Assembly: GCF_002001105.1 (NCBI RefSeq)
Contig: NZ_MUNP01000037.1
Coordinates: 1 to 64,000 of the forward strand
Origin: Rhodanobacter sp. C06
GTDB lineage: Bacteria > Pseudomonadota > Gammaproteobacteria > Xanthomonadales > Rhodanobacteraceae
Reading direction: 5' to 3'
Length of the DNA: 64,000 bases
A program made the position numbers and the translations under genes. The notes under the pieces were generated by a model, which worked only from the letters and a program-made list of their open reading frames with translations, was not told the origin of the DNA and made no database searches. Every line of letters begins with the position of its first letter. The first letter of the stretch is position 1. Below, piece after piece: positions 17,988 to 26,527 of this stretch.

Positions 17988-19454
17988 TCAGACCGCCAGC
18001 TCGAAGCGCACCAGCCGCTGCATCGGATCGGCCGCGGCCAGCCGCACCGTCACCTCCTGCCCCAGCGGCAGCGGCGTCGCGGAAGCGACGCGGGCCTCGA
18101 TCGCGGGATCGCGCAGCATCACCACGCCGCCGTGCGCGAGGGCGCCGTTGCCGTCGCCGCGAGCACGCTCCGCGCCGTTCGCCTCGACGATCGCGCCTCG
18201 GAAGGTCTCGCCCACGCGCGGCGCCAGCAGCACCGCCTCGACCAGATCGATCACCTGGCGTTCGTACTGGTGCGCGCGGCGATCGGCCTCGGCCATCGTT
18301 TCGGGCAGGGCCGGCAGCGCGGCGCGCGCCCAGTCCGGTACCGGCTGGTTCGCGCACAAGGCCACGCAGACCTCGCCCACGTAGCGGTCCACCAGCCGGC
18401 GCAGCGGCGCGGTGGCATGCGCGTATTCCGCCGCCAGCGCGGACTGCAGCGGTTGCGCGGGCAGCGCGCCGTCGAAAGCCACGTAGCCGGCGCCGCGCAA
18501 CACCGTGGTGCACGCGGTGAGCATCGCCACATGCGCGTCTTTCGACGGATCGAGCGCGCGAATGAAGTCGGGGTAAGACTGCGTCGCGGCCCACGCGATG
18601 CCGAGCACCTGCGCGGTGAGCTTGAGCCGTGCGATCGCGGCCGGATCGGGCGGCGGCAGCGTGCGCAACAGGCCGACCTTGCCCTTGACCATCAGCTGCG
18701 CCGCGGCCATGCCGGTGAGCAGCGAGATCTGCGCGTTCCAGTCCTCGATCGGCTGGTTGACGCGGTACTCCAGCTGCCACTGGCCGTCCGCCACGCTGAT
18801 CTCCTGCTCCGGCAGCGCGAGACTGATGCCGCCGCGCGCCTGTTCGCGCCGCTGGCGCAACTCGCCCACCTCGCGCAGCAGCGACCACAGCGGATCGGCG
18901 GTGCCGGCGTCGAGCTGCTGCTGCACGCCGGCGTAGTCGAGCCGGGCACGACTCTGCACCCGCGCGCGACGCACGTCGATCGCGGCGATCTCGCCGCCCG
19001 CGTCGAGATCGATCATCCACAGCAGCGCGGGCCGCAGCTGGTCCGGCAGCAGCGAGGCGGCGCCTTCGGAGAGCGACTGCGGATGCAGCAGGATGCGCGA
19101 GTCGGCGCCGTACAGCGTCTCGCCGCGGCGGTGTGCTTCCGCATCCACCGCATCGCCCGCACTCACGAACGCAGCCACGTCGGCGATCGCGTAGTACACG
19201 CGGTAGCCGCCGTCGCGGCGCTCCAGGTGCATGGCCTGGTCCAGGTCCATCGAGCCGGGCGGATCGATTGTGACCAGCGGGATGTCGGTGCGATCCAGCG
19301 CCGGCAGCCGGGGCTGTGCCGCCGCCTGCGCCGCCGCGGCCTCGACCTCGGGCGGGAACGCACCCGGCAGTTTCATTTCGCGCTGGATCGCGGCGATGCC
19401 TTGCGCGAGCGTGGCGTCGGCGCCGGTCTGCAGGCGGATGCGGGTGGCGGGCAT
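17988..19454 (-). CDS. RNB-domain ribonuclease (RNase II/R family, short form)
   Basis: A 488-residue protein, shorter than RNase II (about 640) because it lacks the two N-terminal cold-shock domains. The RNB domain starts near 50. The metal-binding motif reads VTIDPPGSMDLDQA, giving Asp 64, 70 and 72, while the fourth position, Asp in RNase II, is Gln 73. The segments VYYAIADVAAFV, RRGETLYGADSRILLHP and YAHATAPLRRLVDRY are typical. The last 80 residues could be an S1-like domain (GETFRGAIVEANG). It is expected to be a 3'-to-5' exoribonuclease. Confidence 0.88.
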   Translation of the reverse strand: MPATRIRLQTGADATLAQGIAAIQREMKLPGAFPPEVEAAAAQAAAQPRLPALDRTDIPLVTIDPPGSMDLDQAMHLERRDGGYRVYYAIADVAAFVSAGDAVDAEAHRRGETLYGADSRILLHPQSLSEGAASLLPDQLRPALLWMIDLDAGGEIAAIDVRRARVQSRARLDYAGVQQQLDAGTADPLWSLLREVGELRQRREQARGGISLALPEQEISVADGQWQLEYRVNQPIEDWNAQISLLTGMAAAQLMVKGKVGLLRTLPPPDPAAIARLKLTAQVLGIAWAATQSYPDFIRALDPSKDAHVAMLTACTTVLRGAGYVAFDGALPAQPLQSALAAEYAHATAPLRRLVDRYVGEVCVALCANQPVPDWARAALPALPETMAEADRRAHQYERQVIDLVEAVLLAPRVGETFRGAIVEANGAERARGDGNGALAHGGVVMLRDPAIEARVASATPLPLGQEVTVRLAAADPMQRLVRFELAV

Positions 19455-19584
19455 GGGACGTCCCTGGCATGGGCGCGGCGGCGCGCGAAGGCCGCACTAT
19501 AGCCGTGGCCGGCTGGCGCGGCGCACTTCCGTCGCACGCCGCGACGGTGTAGAACCGGCGGAAGTCCCCGTACCTCCGACGACC

Positions 19585-20058
19585 ATGAGCGAACCGTCCC
19601 TGCTGATCCGTCTGGCCGAAGACGACGACGATTTCATCCTGGCCTTGGTGCCGCGTTTCGTGGATTTCCCGCTGCCGTCCTGGCGGCGCCGCCACGAATG
19701 CATCGAGGGCATCCGCGACGAGCTGCTGCGCCACCTGGAGGAGCAACCCGCGAACAGCCACCTGTTCGTGGCCGAGGACGCCGACGGCACGCGAGTGGGT
19801 TTCATGCACTTGCAGCGCACCGAGGACTTCTTCACCGGACGCAGCAACTGCCACATCTCGGATCTCGCGGTGGTGCCGGCGCACGAGGGCCGCGGCGTGG
19901 GCAAGGCATTGCTGGCGCATGCGGAACGGTGGGCGCGCGAGCACCAGTGCCAGCTGGTGACGCTGGCGGTGTTCCCCGGCAACGAGCGCGCACGCAAGGT
20001 GTACGAGGCGGCGGGTTTCGGCGCGGACCTGTTGCGGCTGGCGAAGCCGCTGCGCTGA
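19585..20058 (+). CDS. GNAT-family N-acetyltransferase
   Basis: A 157-residue protein. The GNAT acetyl-CoA site is visible as SDLAVVPAHEGRGVGKALLAHAERWA near 95-120, with the typical Q/R-x-x-G-x-G/A pattern as EGRGVG, and the C-terminal VFPGNERARKVYEAAGF. The N-terminal half carries acidic residues (LAEDDDDFILALV). The substrate is unknown. It is divergent from the RNB gene, and a short perfect hairpin follows it. Confidence 0.9.
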   Translation: MSEPSLLIRLAEDDDDFILALVPRFVDFPLPSWRRRHECIEGIRDELLRHLEEQPANSHLFVAEDADGTRVGFMHLQRTEDFFTGRSNCHISDLAVVPAHEGRGVGKALLAHAERWAREHQCQLVTLAVFPGNERARKVYEAAGFGADLLRLAKPLR

Positions 20059-20143
20059 AAGGAACCTCGAAAACCTCTCAACTTGCGTCATTCCGGCGAA
20101 CAAGTAGCGGTTATTCGAGGCACCCAGAACGGCAGAGACGAAC

Positions 20144-20168
20144 CCGGTGCCGCGCGACGCGGCACCGG
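20144..20168. terminator. GC-rich hairpin between GNAT and PepSY genes
   Basis: CCGGTGCCGCG pairs with CGCGGCACCGG around a CGA loop (11 bp). It lies between the convergent GNAT (+) and PepSY (-) genes. There is no T run on either strand, so it may be an mRNA-end stabiliser or a weak terminator. Confidence 0.5.
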
Positions 20169-20175
20169 AGGGCGG

Positions 20176-20478
20176 TCAATCGGCGTCGTTGTTGTCCAGC
20201 GAGTTTTCCAGCAGCTTGCCCGTCTTCGCGTCCACGCCCACTTCGCGGGTGTCCTTGCCGGACTTGATGTCGAACGAGTAGCGCAGGCCGCTGCCGCCGG
20301 CCTCCTTTTCCAGTTCCTGCTTGACCACTTGGCCGGGCACCGCCTGCAGGGCGATCTTGCGCGCCTGGGTCATGCTGATCTTCGCCTGGGCGGCGAGCTG
20401 GGCCGGGGTTTCGGCCTGCGCGGCGAACACGAGGCCGCACAGGGCGAACGGCAGGGTGAGGACGATGGACTTGCGCAT
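20176..20478 (-). CDS. PepSY domain periplasmic protein
   Basis: A 100-residue protein with a signal peptide ending at AAQAE (about residue 23) and one PepSY domain: MTQARKIALQAVPGQVVKQELEK, then LRYSFDIKSGKDTREVGVDAKTGKLLE. PepSY proteins are small periplasmic modules, often linked to protease inhibition or metal homeostasis. The ATG at 20478 is preceded by AGGAG with six-base spacing. A 24-bp perfect palindrome lies just upstream. Confidence 0.9.
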   Translation of the reverse strand: MRKSIVLTLPFALCGLVFAAQAETPAQLAAQAKISMTQARKIALQAVPGQVVKQELEKEAGGSGLRYSFDIKSGKDTREVGVDAKTGKLLENSLDNNDAD

Positions 20479-20502
20479 GGGCTGCTCCTTGGGGGTTGAG
20501 AG

Positions 20503-20526
20503 GTGTCGCCGGCGCGCCGGCGACAC
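20503..20526. repeat. Perfect 24-bp palindrome upstream of the PepSY gene
   Basis: The half GTGTCGCCGGCG is followed directly by its exact reverse complement. It lies 25-48 bases upstream of the PepSY ATG, so it falls in the promoter or 5' leader. An operator or a leader hairpin are both possible. Confidence 0.7.
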
Positions 20527-20691
20527 GACAACGCTACGCTGCGGTACTTAGGGGAGGCTTGCGGGGAGAGCAAGCAAATCCGAAGGCATTGGTCGCTGGA
20601 GGCGGTGTTTGAAGAACGCGATCGGTGCGGTTGCGCTTCGCGCGACATCCTCGATGGAAGCCGTGCAAGTGCTGCCCTCTCCCCAACCCTC

Positions 20692-20751
20692 TTCCTCGCT
20701 CCTCCACGCGGAGAGAGCACAGGGATGTGCTCGGCTCCGGGGAGCGAGGAA
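20692..20751. repeat. Nested hairpin element
   Basis: TTCCTCGCTCC (20692-20702) pairs with GGAGCGAGGAA (20741-20751), 11 bp. Inside the loop GAGCACA (20715-20721) pairs with TGTGCTC (20726-20732) around GGGA. The preceding bases CCCTCTCCCCAACCCTC resemble the C-rich repeats common in high-GC proteobacteria. Confidence 0.65.
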
Positions 20752-20790
20752 AGCAGGGCCATCCATGACCCTTCCCCGCGTCCGCAAGCG

Positions 20791-20824
20791 GGAGAGGGAG
20801 AGGGAGAGGGAGAGGGAGAGGGAG
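20791..20824. repeat. GGAGAG hexamer tandem array
   Basis: Five exact tandem copies of GGAGAG plus a partial GGAG run from 20791 to 20824, about 27 bases before the end of the RND permease gene. The array is intergenic and could vary in copy number between strains. Confidence 0.85.
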
Positions 20825-20850
20825 TGATCGTGCCAGCGGGTTCGTGATCT

Positions 20851-23800
20851 TCAACGATTGGCTATGCGGAGCGATTCAGCTTCGTTGTGCGGCGGGTTCT
20901 TTTGTGATTTACGCAGCAATGCGTAAATCACGGGCATCACCAGCAGCACCAGCGGCACCTGCACCAGCATGCCGGCGATGATCGCCACCGCCAGCGGCTG
21001 CTGCATCTGCGAGCCCTGGCCGATCGCCAGCGCCAGCGGCAGCAGGGTGAGGATGGCGGCGATGGTGGACATCAGGATCGGCCGCATGCGGTGGTGACCG
21101 GCGTAGCGCAGGGCCTCGTGCAGCGGCATGCGCTGCTCGGCGTCGGCCGCCTCGGTGAAGTAGAAGATCGCCAGCTCCGTGACGATGCCCACGATCATCG
21201 TCATGCCCATCATTGCCGAGATGTTGAGCTCGATGCCGGTGACCCACAGGCCCACGAACACCGCCGCCATCGCCAGCAGCGGCGCCACCATGATCGCCAG
21301 CGCCACGCGGAAGCTCTCGTAGAGGAACAAGAGCAGCGTGAACACCAGCGCGATCGCCGCCAGCATCACGATGCTGAGGTCGTGGAACGCGATCTGCTGC
21401 TGCGCGTACAGGCCGCCCAGCTCGTGGTACATGCCCGGCGGCAGCAGGCCCGGCTTGGCCAGCACCTGCTTCACGTCGGCCACGGTGGAGCCGAGGTCGC
21501 GGCCCACGATGCGCGCGGTCACTGCCACCATGCGCTTCAAGTTGTCGCGGTTGATTTCCGGCTGGCCCTGCACCGCGCGGATCGTGGCGATCTCGGACAG
21601 CGGCAGCACGTGGCCGTCGGGCGCGCGGATCGGCAGCGCCTGCAACTGCTCCAGCTGCGCGCGCGAGTCCGGCGGCAACCACACGCGCACGCCTATCATC
21701 TTCGGCCCCTGCGGCAGCTGCGCGGCCACGTTGCCGGCCACCGCGTCGGACACCTGCTGCGCCACCGCCACCGGATCGAGCCCGTACAGGCCGGCCTTGA
21801 CCGGATCGACCTGCACGTCCAGCGCGTCGCCCGCGGGGTTGATGCCGTTGCGCACCTCGGCCACGCCGTTGACCTTGGCGATCGCCGCGGCCACCTTCTT
21901 CGCGGTGGCGTCGAGCTGCGTCTCGTCGTCGCCGTAGAGCTTGATCTCGATCGGCTGCGGCACTTCGGTGAGGTCGCCGATCAGGTCTTCCATCAGCTGC
22001 GCGACATCGACATCCAGTCCCGGCACCTGGGCTGCGACCTGTTCGCGGACCTGCTCCATCACCGTGCTGGTCGACGGCCGCGAGCCGCTCTTCAGGCGCA
22101 CGAAGAAGTCGCCGGTGTTCGCCTCGGTGAGGCCGCCACCGAGCTGCAAGCCGGTACGCCGCGAGTAGGTGTCCACATAGGGATTCGCATGGACGATCGC
22201 CTCGACCTGGCGCAGCAGGCGGTCGGTCTCGTCCAGCGAGGTGCCGGGCGGCGAGAGGTAGTCGAGCACGAAGCCGCCCTCGTCCATCTTCGGCATGAAG
22301 CCGCTGCCCACCTGGCGGTAGGCCAGCACGCCGACCAGCAGCAACGGGATCACCCCGAGCAACACCAGCACCGGCCGCTGCAGCAGGCGACCCAGCGTGC
22401 GTTCGTAACCTGCCAGCATGCGCTGCGAGAAGCGGCCCGGCGGATGCTCCACGGCGTGGCGCTCGTCGATCAGCCACTCGGCCAGCAGCGGCACCGCCAC
22501 CCAGGTCAGCAGGTAGGAAATCACCAGCGCGCTGGCCATGGTCAGCGACAACGCCCGGAAGAACGCGCCGGTGACGCCGGTGAGGAAGGCCAATGGCAGG
22601 AAGATCACGACGGTGGCCGCGCTGGAGCCGGTGAGCGGGCGGGTGAATTCCCACGCCGCGCCGGCGATGCGCTCGCGCACGGGCCCCGTGCCGTCGCGCA
22701 ACCGGCGCATGATGTGCTCCAGCATCACGATCACGTCGTCGATCAGCAGGCCCACCGCGGCCGCCATGCCGCCCAGCGTCATCATGTTGAAGCTCATGTG
22801 CAGCAGGTCGAGCAACAGCACGGTGGTCGCCAGCGTGGCCGGTACCACGATCAGCGCCACCAGGATCACCCGTGCGTTGCGCAGGAACACGAACAGCACC
22901 AGGCCCGCCAGCACGATGCCGATCAGGATCGCGTCGCGCACGCTGCCGGCCGCGCCCAGCACCAGCTGGGTCTGGTCGTACCAGTTGGCGATGTGCAGGC
23001 CCTTCGGCGCCTGTTGCTGGTAATCGGCCAGGCGCTGCTTCACGTCGCGGGCGATCTGCACGCTGTTGCCGCTGGGCTGCTGGAACACCTGCATCAGCAC
23101 CGCGTCGTGGCCGTCCGCGGTGGTGCGCACCCATTGCGGTTCGTGGCTCATGGCCACCGTGGCCACGTCCCTGAGGTGCAGCACGCCGTGCGCGTCGGCG
23201 CGCAGCACGATGTCGCCCAGCGCCGCCGCCGTCGCCGGCTGGTTGTTCGCCAGCAGCAGGTAGAGCTTGTAGTGATCCTGCAGCCGGCCCATCGCCTGGA
23301 TGGTGGCGGCGCTCGCCACCGCGTGGTCGAGGTCGGCGAGGGTGAGGCCTTGCGCGCGCAGCTTCGCCGCATCCACGTCCACGTGGAACTCGGCCACGTC
23401 GCCGCCCTGCACGTCCACCTGGGCCACGCCGGTGACGCCGGACAGCAGCGGGCGCAGCTGGAACTCGGCGATGTCGCGCAGCTGGGTGGGCGTGAGCGTG
23501 TCGGAGCGCAGGCTGTAGGCGAGGATCGGGAACACCGTGGGATCGAGCCGGATCGCCCCCACGTTCACGCCGGGCGGCAGGCGCGGCAGCACCTCGCCGA
23601 TCGCGGCATCGACGTCGAGCAAGGCGCGGCCCATGTCCGCGCCCCAGTCGAAGCCGATGTTGATCTCGGCGCTGCCGCGGCTGGTGGTGGAACGCACCTC
23701 GCGCACGCCGCGCACGCGACGGATCGCCTCCTCCACCGGCCGGGTCACGCTCACCACCATCTGGTCGGCGGGCTGGTCGCCGGCATCCAGCGTCACGCGC

Positions 23801-23949
23801 ACGCGCGGGAACGACACGTTGGGGAACAGCGAGACCGGCAAGTTGAACGCGCCGGCGATGCCGCCAATGGCGAGGATCAAGGCGAGGAACAGCAGCGAAC
23901 GCCGGTGGCGATGCATCCACTGGGTGATCGTCATCGGTACGGCCGTCAC
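20851..23949 (-). CDS. RND efflux transporter, inner-membrane permease
   Basis: A 1032-residue RND permease. The first TM is near 15-33 and is followed by NLPVSLFPNVSFPRVRV. Two large periplasmic loops and the duplicated TM blocks are present. TM4 reads GGMAAAVGLLIDDVIVMLEH, close to the heavy-metal (CzcA-like) or general AcrB-like proton relay. GSGFMPKMDEGGFVLDYLSPPGTSLDET is typical of the metal-type branch, but no methionine ladder is visible, so the substrate is uncertain. The GTG at 23949 overlaps the adaptor's TGA; an ATG at 23934 is the alternative. It forms a tripartite pump with the two upstream genes. Confidence 0.92.
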   Translation of the reverse strand: MTAVPMTITQWMHRHRRSLLFLALILAIGGIAGAFNLPVSLFPNVSFPRVRVTLDAGDQPADQMVVSVTRPVEEAIRRVRGVREVRSTTSRGSAEINIGFDWGADMGRALLDVDAAIGEVLPRLPPGVNVGAIRLDPTVFPILAYSLRSDTLTPTQLRDIAEFQLRPLLSGVTGVAQVDVQGGDVAEFHVDVDAAKLRAQGLTLADLDHAVASAATIQAMGRLQDHYKLYLLLANNQPATAAALGDIVLRADAHGVLHLRDVATVAMSHEPQWVRTTADGHDAVLMQVFQQPSGNSVQIARDVKQRLADYQQQAPKGLHIANWYDQTQLVLGAAGSVRDAILIGIVLAGLVLFVFLRNARVILVALIVVPATLATTVLLLDLLHMSFNMMTLGGMAAAVGLLIDDVIVMLEHIMRRLRDGTGPVRERIAGAAWEFTRPLTGSSAATVVIFLPLAFLTGVTGAFFRALSLTMASALVISYLLTWVAVPLLAEWLIDERHAVEHPPGRFSQRMLAGYERTLGRLLQRPVLVLLGVIPLLLVGVLAYRQVGSGFMPKMDEGGFVLDYLSPPGTSLDETDRLLRQVEAIVHANPYVDTYSRRTGLQLGGGLTEANTGDFFVRLKSGSRPSTSTVMEQVREQVAAQVPGLDVDVAQLMEDLIGDLTEVPQPIEIKLYGDDETQLDATAKKVAAAIAKVNGVAEVRNGINPAGDALDVQVDPVKAGLYGLDPVAVAQQVSDAVAGNVAAQLPQGPKMIGVRVWLPPDSRAQLEQLQALPIRAPDGHVLPLSEIATIRAVQGQPEINRDNLKRMVAVTARIVGRDLGSTVADVKQVLAKPGLLPPGMYHELGGLYAQQQIAFHDLSIVMLAAIALVFTLLLFLYESFRVALAIMVAPLLAMAAVFVGLWVTGIELNISAMMGMTMIVGIVTELAIFYFTEAADAEQRMPLHEALRYAGHHRMRPILMSTIAAILTLLPLALAIGQGSQMQQPLAVAIIAGMLVQVPLVLLVMPVIYALLRKSQKNPPHNEAESLRIANR

Positions 23950-25037
23950 GGCTTGGGCTCGCTCTTGGCCTGGCTGTCCCCTTGGCGCACTGACGCGCCG
24001 TCGTCCACCTCGTAGGCGCCCTGCACGATCACCGGCAGCTTCGCGTCCAGCTTGCCGAGTACGCCCACGTTGTCGCCGGCCGACTGGCGCAGTTGCACGT
24101 CCACGCGATGCGCCTTGCCGTGATCGAGCTGGAACAGGTAGTCGCCTTGCTCATCGTGCAGCACGGCGGCGCGCGGCACCGCCCAGGCGGTGTAGCTGTC
24201 GCTCTGGATGCTGGCCTGCAGCGCGGCGCCAGCCACCAGCGCGGCATCGGCAGCCGCAGGAATCTCGGCCTGCACCGGCAGCAGATGGGTTTGCGGATCG
24301 ATCGCGCGTCCCACCATGACGAGCTTGCCGGTGAATGCTTTAGCGTCGCCATACACGCCCTGCACGGACACCGGCATGCCCGCACGCAGCGCCGTGCCCG
24401 CATCGGGTTGCACGCCCAGTGTGGCGATCAGCGCGTGCGCGGGCATGAAGACCAGCAGCGGCGCATTCGCGGCGAAGCGGTCGCCCAGCGTCACCGACAC
24501 CGTGGTGACCACGCCGTCGTCCGGCGCCGCCACGGTTTCCTGCGCCGCGCCGCCGCCCAGCGCCTGTTGCGCCGCGAGCGCGGATTGCGCATCGGCCAGC
24601 GTCTTGCGCGCGGTGGCGACTTGCGAAGCGGTGGCCAGATGCTGCGCCGCCATTTGCTCGGTGCGCTGCAACTCGCCCTGCGCCAGCGCCGCCGCGCTCT
24701 GCGCCTGCTGGTACGCGCTGCGCGCCGCCGGATCGGGCGCCACCGTCAGCAGCGGCTGGCCGCGCTTCACCGTCTGCCCCGCGCTCACCTTGAGCGCGAC
24801 CACCTGGCCGCCGTGCGCGAGGCTGACCGAGCGCGCGGCATGCGGATCGGCCACCGCGCTGCCCCACGCCGCCACGCTGTCGTGGAAGCTCTGCTGCACC
24901 GGCATCGCCGTGGTGACCAGCGCCACGCCCTTGACATCGTCGGCGGCGTTGTCATCGCCGCCGCCCTTGCCGCAGGCGGCCAGCAGCAAGGTCGTGACGG
25001 CCAGCGCGGCACAGCGCGCGAGGAAAACCTGTTTCAT
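23946..25037 (-). CDS. RND efflux membrane-fusion (adaptor) lipoprotein
   Basis: A 363-residue periplasmic adaptor. The signal peptide ends in the lipobox LAAC (Cys about 22). The biotinyl-lipoyl-like halves are VSLAHGGQVVALKVSAGQTVKRGQPLLTV and AAPDDGVVTTVSVTLGDRF, separated by an alpha hairpin of about 65 residues. A beta-barrel domain follows (VQAEIPAAADAALVAGAAL). It bridges the permease and the outer-membrane factor. Its ATG overlaps the TGA of the outer-membrane factor gene (ATGA). Confidence 0.9.
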   Translation of the reverse strand: MKQVFLARCAALAVTTLLLAACGKGGGDDNAADDVKGVALVTTAMPVQQSFHDSVAAWGSAVADPHAARSVSLAHGGQVVALKVSAGQTVKRGQPLLTVAPDPAARSAYQQAQSAAALAQGELQRTEQMAAQHLATASQVATARKTLADAQSALAAQQALGGGAAQETVAAPDDGVVTTVSVTLGDRFAANAPLLVFMPAHALIATLGVQPDAGTALRAGMPVSVQGVYGDAKAFTGKLVMVGRAIDPQTHLLPVQAEIPAAADAALVAGAALQASIQSDSYTAWAVPRAAVLHDEQGDYLFQLDHGKAHRVDVQLRQSAGDNVGVLGKLDAKLPVIVQGAYEVDDGASVRQGDSQAKSEPKP

Positions 25038-26419
25038 CGTTTGGACGTCCGTTGCATGACGAAATCCGTGCGGCCCAGCAAGGCCTCCAGCGCGATCGCG
25101 GCGGTGGAGCGGGCCTGCCGCAACGCGACCAGGTCCGTGTCGGCGGCCAGCGCGTTGCCACGGATGGCGAGATAGGTGGGCCAGTCGAGCAGGCCGTTCT
25201 TCCATGCCTGCTCGGCGGCGTCGCGCGCCGCATCGAGGTGTTGCGCATGCTCGGCCTGTGCCGTCTGCTGCCGGTCCAGCGTGGCGAGATCGGCCACGAG
25301 CCGCTGCATGTCGCTGCGCGTGGCCAGCAGGCGCGCGTCGTAGTCGTCCTTCAGCTGCTGGCGGGTGGCGGTCTCGATCGCGATGTTGCCGCGGTTGCGG
25401 TCGAACAGCGGCAGCGTGATGCCAATGCTGAAGCCGTTGGTGGTGATGTTGCTGGTGTCACGCGCACGGGTGAGGCCCACGGTGATCGCGGGGAACTGGG
25501 CGAGGATGGCGCCGCGCAGCCGCGCCTCCTGCGCGCGATAGCCCGCCTGCAGCGCCAGCAGGTCGGGGCGCCGTTTCGGCAGGTCGGCCAGCGCGGCCGC
25601 AAGCTGCGCGGTGTCGGGATCGACCTCGTACGGCGCGCCCACCAGATCCAGCGGAGCGCTTGGCGCGAGGCCCAGCAGCTGGCGCAGGTCGCTTTCGGCC
25701 TGGTGCAGCGCCACCGCGTTGTCGCCCGCGCGCTTGCGCGCGTCGGCCATCGCGTTGAGCCCCGCACTGGCGCTGTCGTAGTTGAGATTGCCGGCGGCGA
25801 GCGCCGCCTGCACTGCCTGGTCCACCGGCGCCAAGGCGTGCTGCTCGGCGTCCAGCGCGACCTGCTGCGCGCGCAGGCTCCGCACCTGGTCGAACAGCAG
25901 GCGCGCCTGCGCGATGGTCTGCCATTCCGCCCACAGCAGGTCGAGGTTCACCTGCTCGGCCTGCGCGTTCGCCGCGTGCTTGCGCGAGGAGCGCAGCAGC
26001 AGCGCGCTCACGTCCTCGCTGAGGCCGAGGTTGTAGGCCTTGGTCAGGCCACCGCCGGAGTTGTGCGGAAAGTCCGCGCCGAAACTCAGCTGCGGATCGG
26101 GCAGCAAGCCCGCGGCGAAGGCCTGTGCGCGGGCGATGCCCAGCGCATCGCGCTGCAGCTTCAGGTCGGGACTGTTCGCCACCGCCAGCATCGCCACCTC
26201 GGTGACGTCGAGGCCATCGGCAGGATCGAAGCGGTGCGTGGCCAGTGCCGGCACCGGCATCGCGCTGGCCGGCACGCTGAGCTGCGTGGCGCTGGCGGCG
26301 CCTTCGCCCTGGCCCAGCGGCAGCGGATGGTAGGTGGCGCAGGCGCACAACAGCGTGGCCACGGCTGTCGTCAACAGCCCGGCGCGAGCGAATGGCGGTA
26401 GCCGAGCGTCGAGGATCAT
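25034..26419 (-). CDS. TolC-family outer-membrane efflux protein
   Basis: A 461-residue outer-membrane factor, first gene of the efflux operon. The signal peptide ends near LLCACATYHPLP, which suggests a lipidated Cys. Two TolC repeats with long alpha-helical segments are visible (LDVTEVAMLAVANSPDLKLQRDALGIARAQAFAAG and the second from LPKRRPDLLALQAGYRAQEARLRGAILAQFPAITVG). The start MILDARLPPFARAG at 26419 is chosen because it gives a normal signal peptide; the frame is open farther upstream. Confidence 0.9.
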   Translation of the reverse strand: MILDARLPPFARAGLLTTAVATLLCACATYHPLPLGQGEGAASATQLSVPASAMPVPALATHRFDPADGLDVTEVAMLAVANSPDLKLQRDALGIARAQAFAAGLLPDPQLSFGADFPHNSGGGLTKAYNLGLSEDVSALLLRSSRKHAANAQAEQVNLDLLWAEWQTIAQARLLFDQVRSLRAQQVALDAEQHALAPVDQAVQAALAAGNLNYDSASAGLNAMADARKRAGDNAVALHQAESDLRQLLGLAPSAPLDLVGAPYEVDPDTAQLAAALADLPKRRPDLLALQAGYRAQEARLRGAILAQFPAITVGLTRARDTSNITTNGFSIGITLPLFDRNRGNIAIETATRQQLKDDYDARLLATRSDMQRLVADLATLDRQQTAQAEHAQHLDAARDAAEQAWKNGLLDWPTYLAIRGNALAADTDLVALRQARSTAAIALEALLGRTDFVMQRTSKR

Positions 26420-26527
26420 GAACACAGCTTGCCGGGGCGCGCTTAGCGCTTTCTTATCGTGGTCGCGCGGAACCACTCGCAGTAAGCAGTAAGCTGGGCC
26501 GGCCGTCCTCCAGGGGAGTCGATCGCC

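Larger units (their letters stand above)
20479..20850. other. Gene-free stretch filled with inverted and tandem repeats
   Basis: No credible gene lies in these 372 bases. They contain the 24-bp palindrome at 20503-20526, the nested hairpin at 20692-20751 and the hexamer array at 20791-20824, each listed separately. The remainder shows no recognisable promoter or RNA. Confidence 0.6.

Noticed and set aside
20791-20824. Hexamer array as a CRISPR or coding repeat
   Set aside because: The unit is six bases with no spacers and lies between genes; it is a simple tandem repeat.
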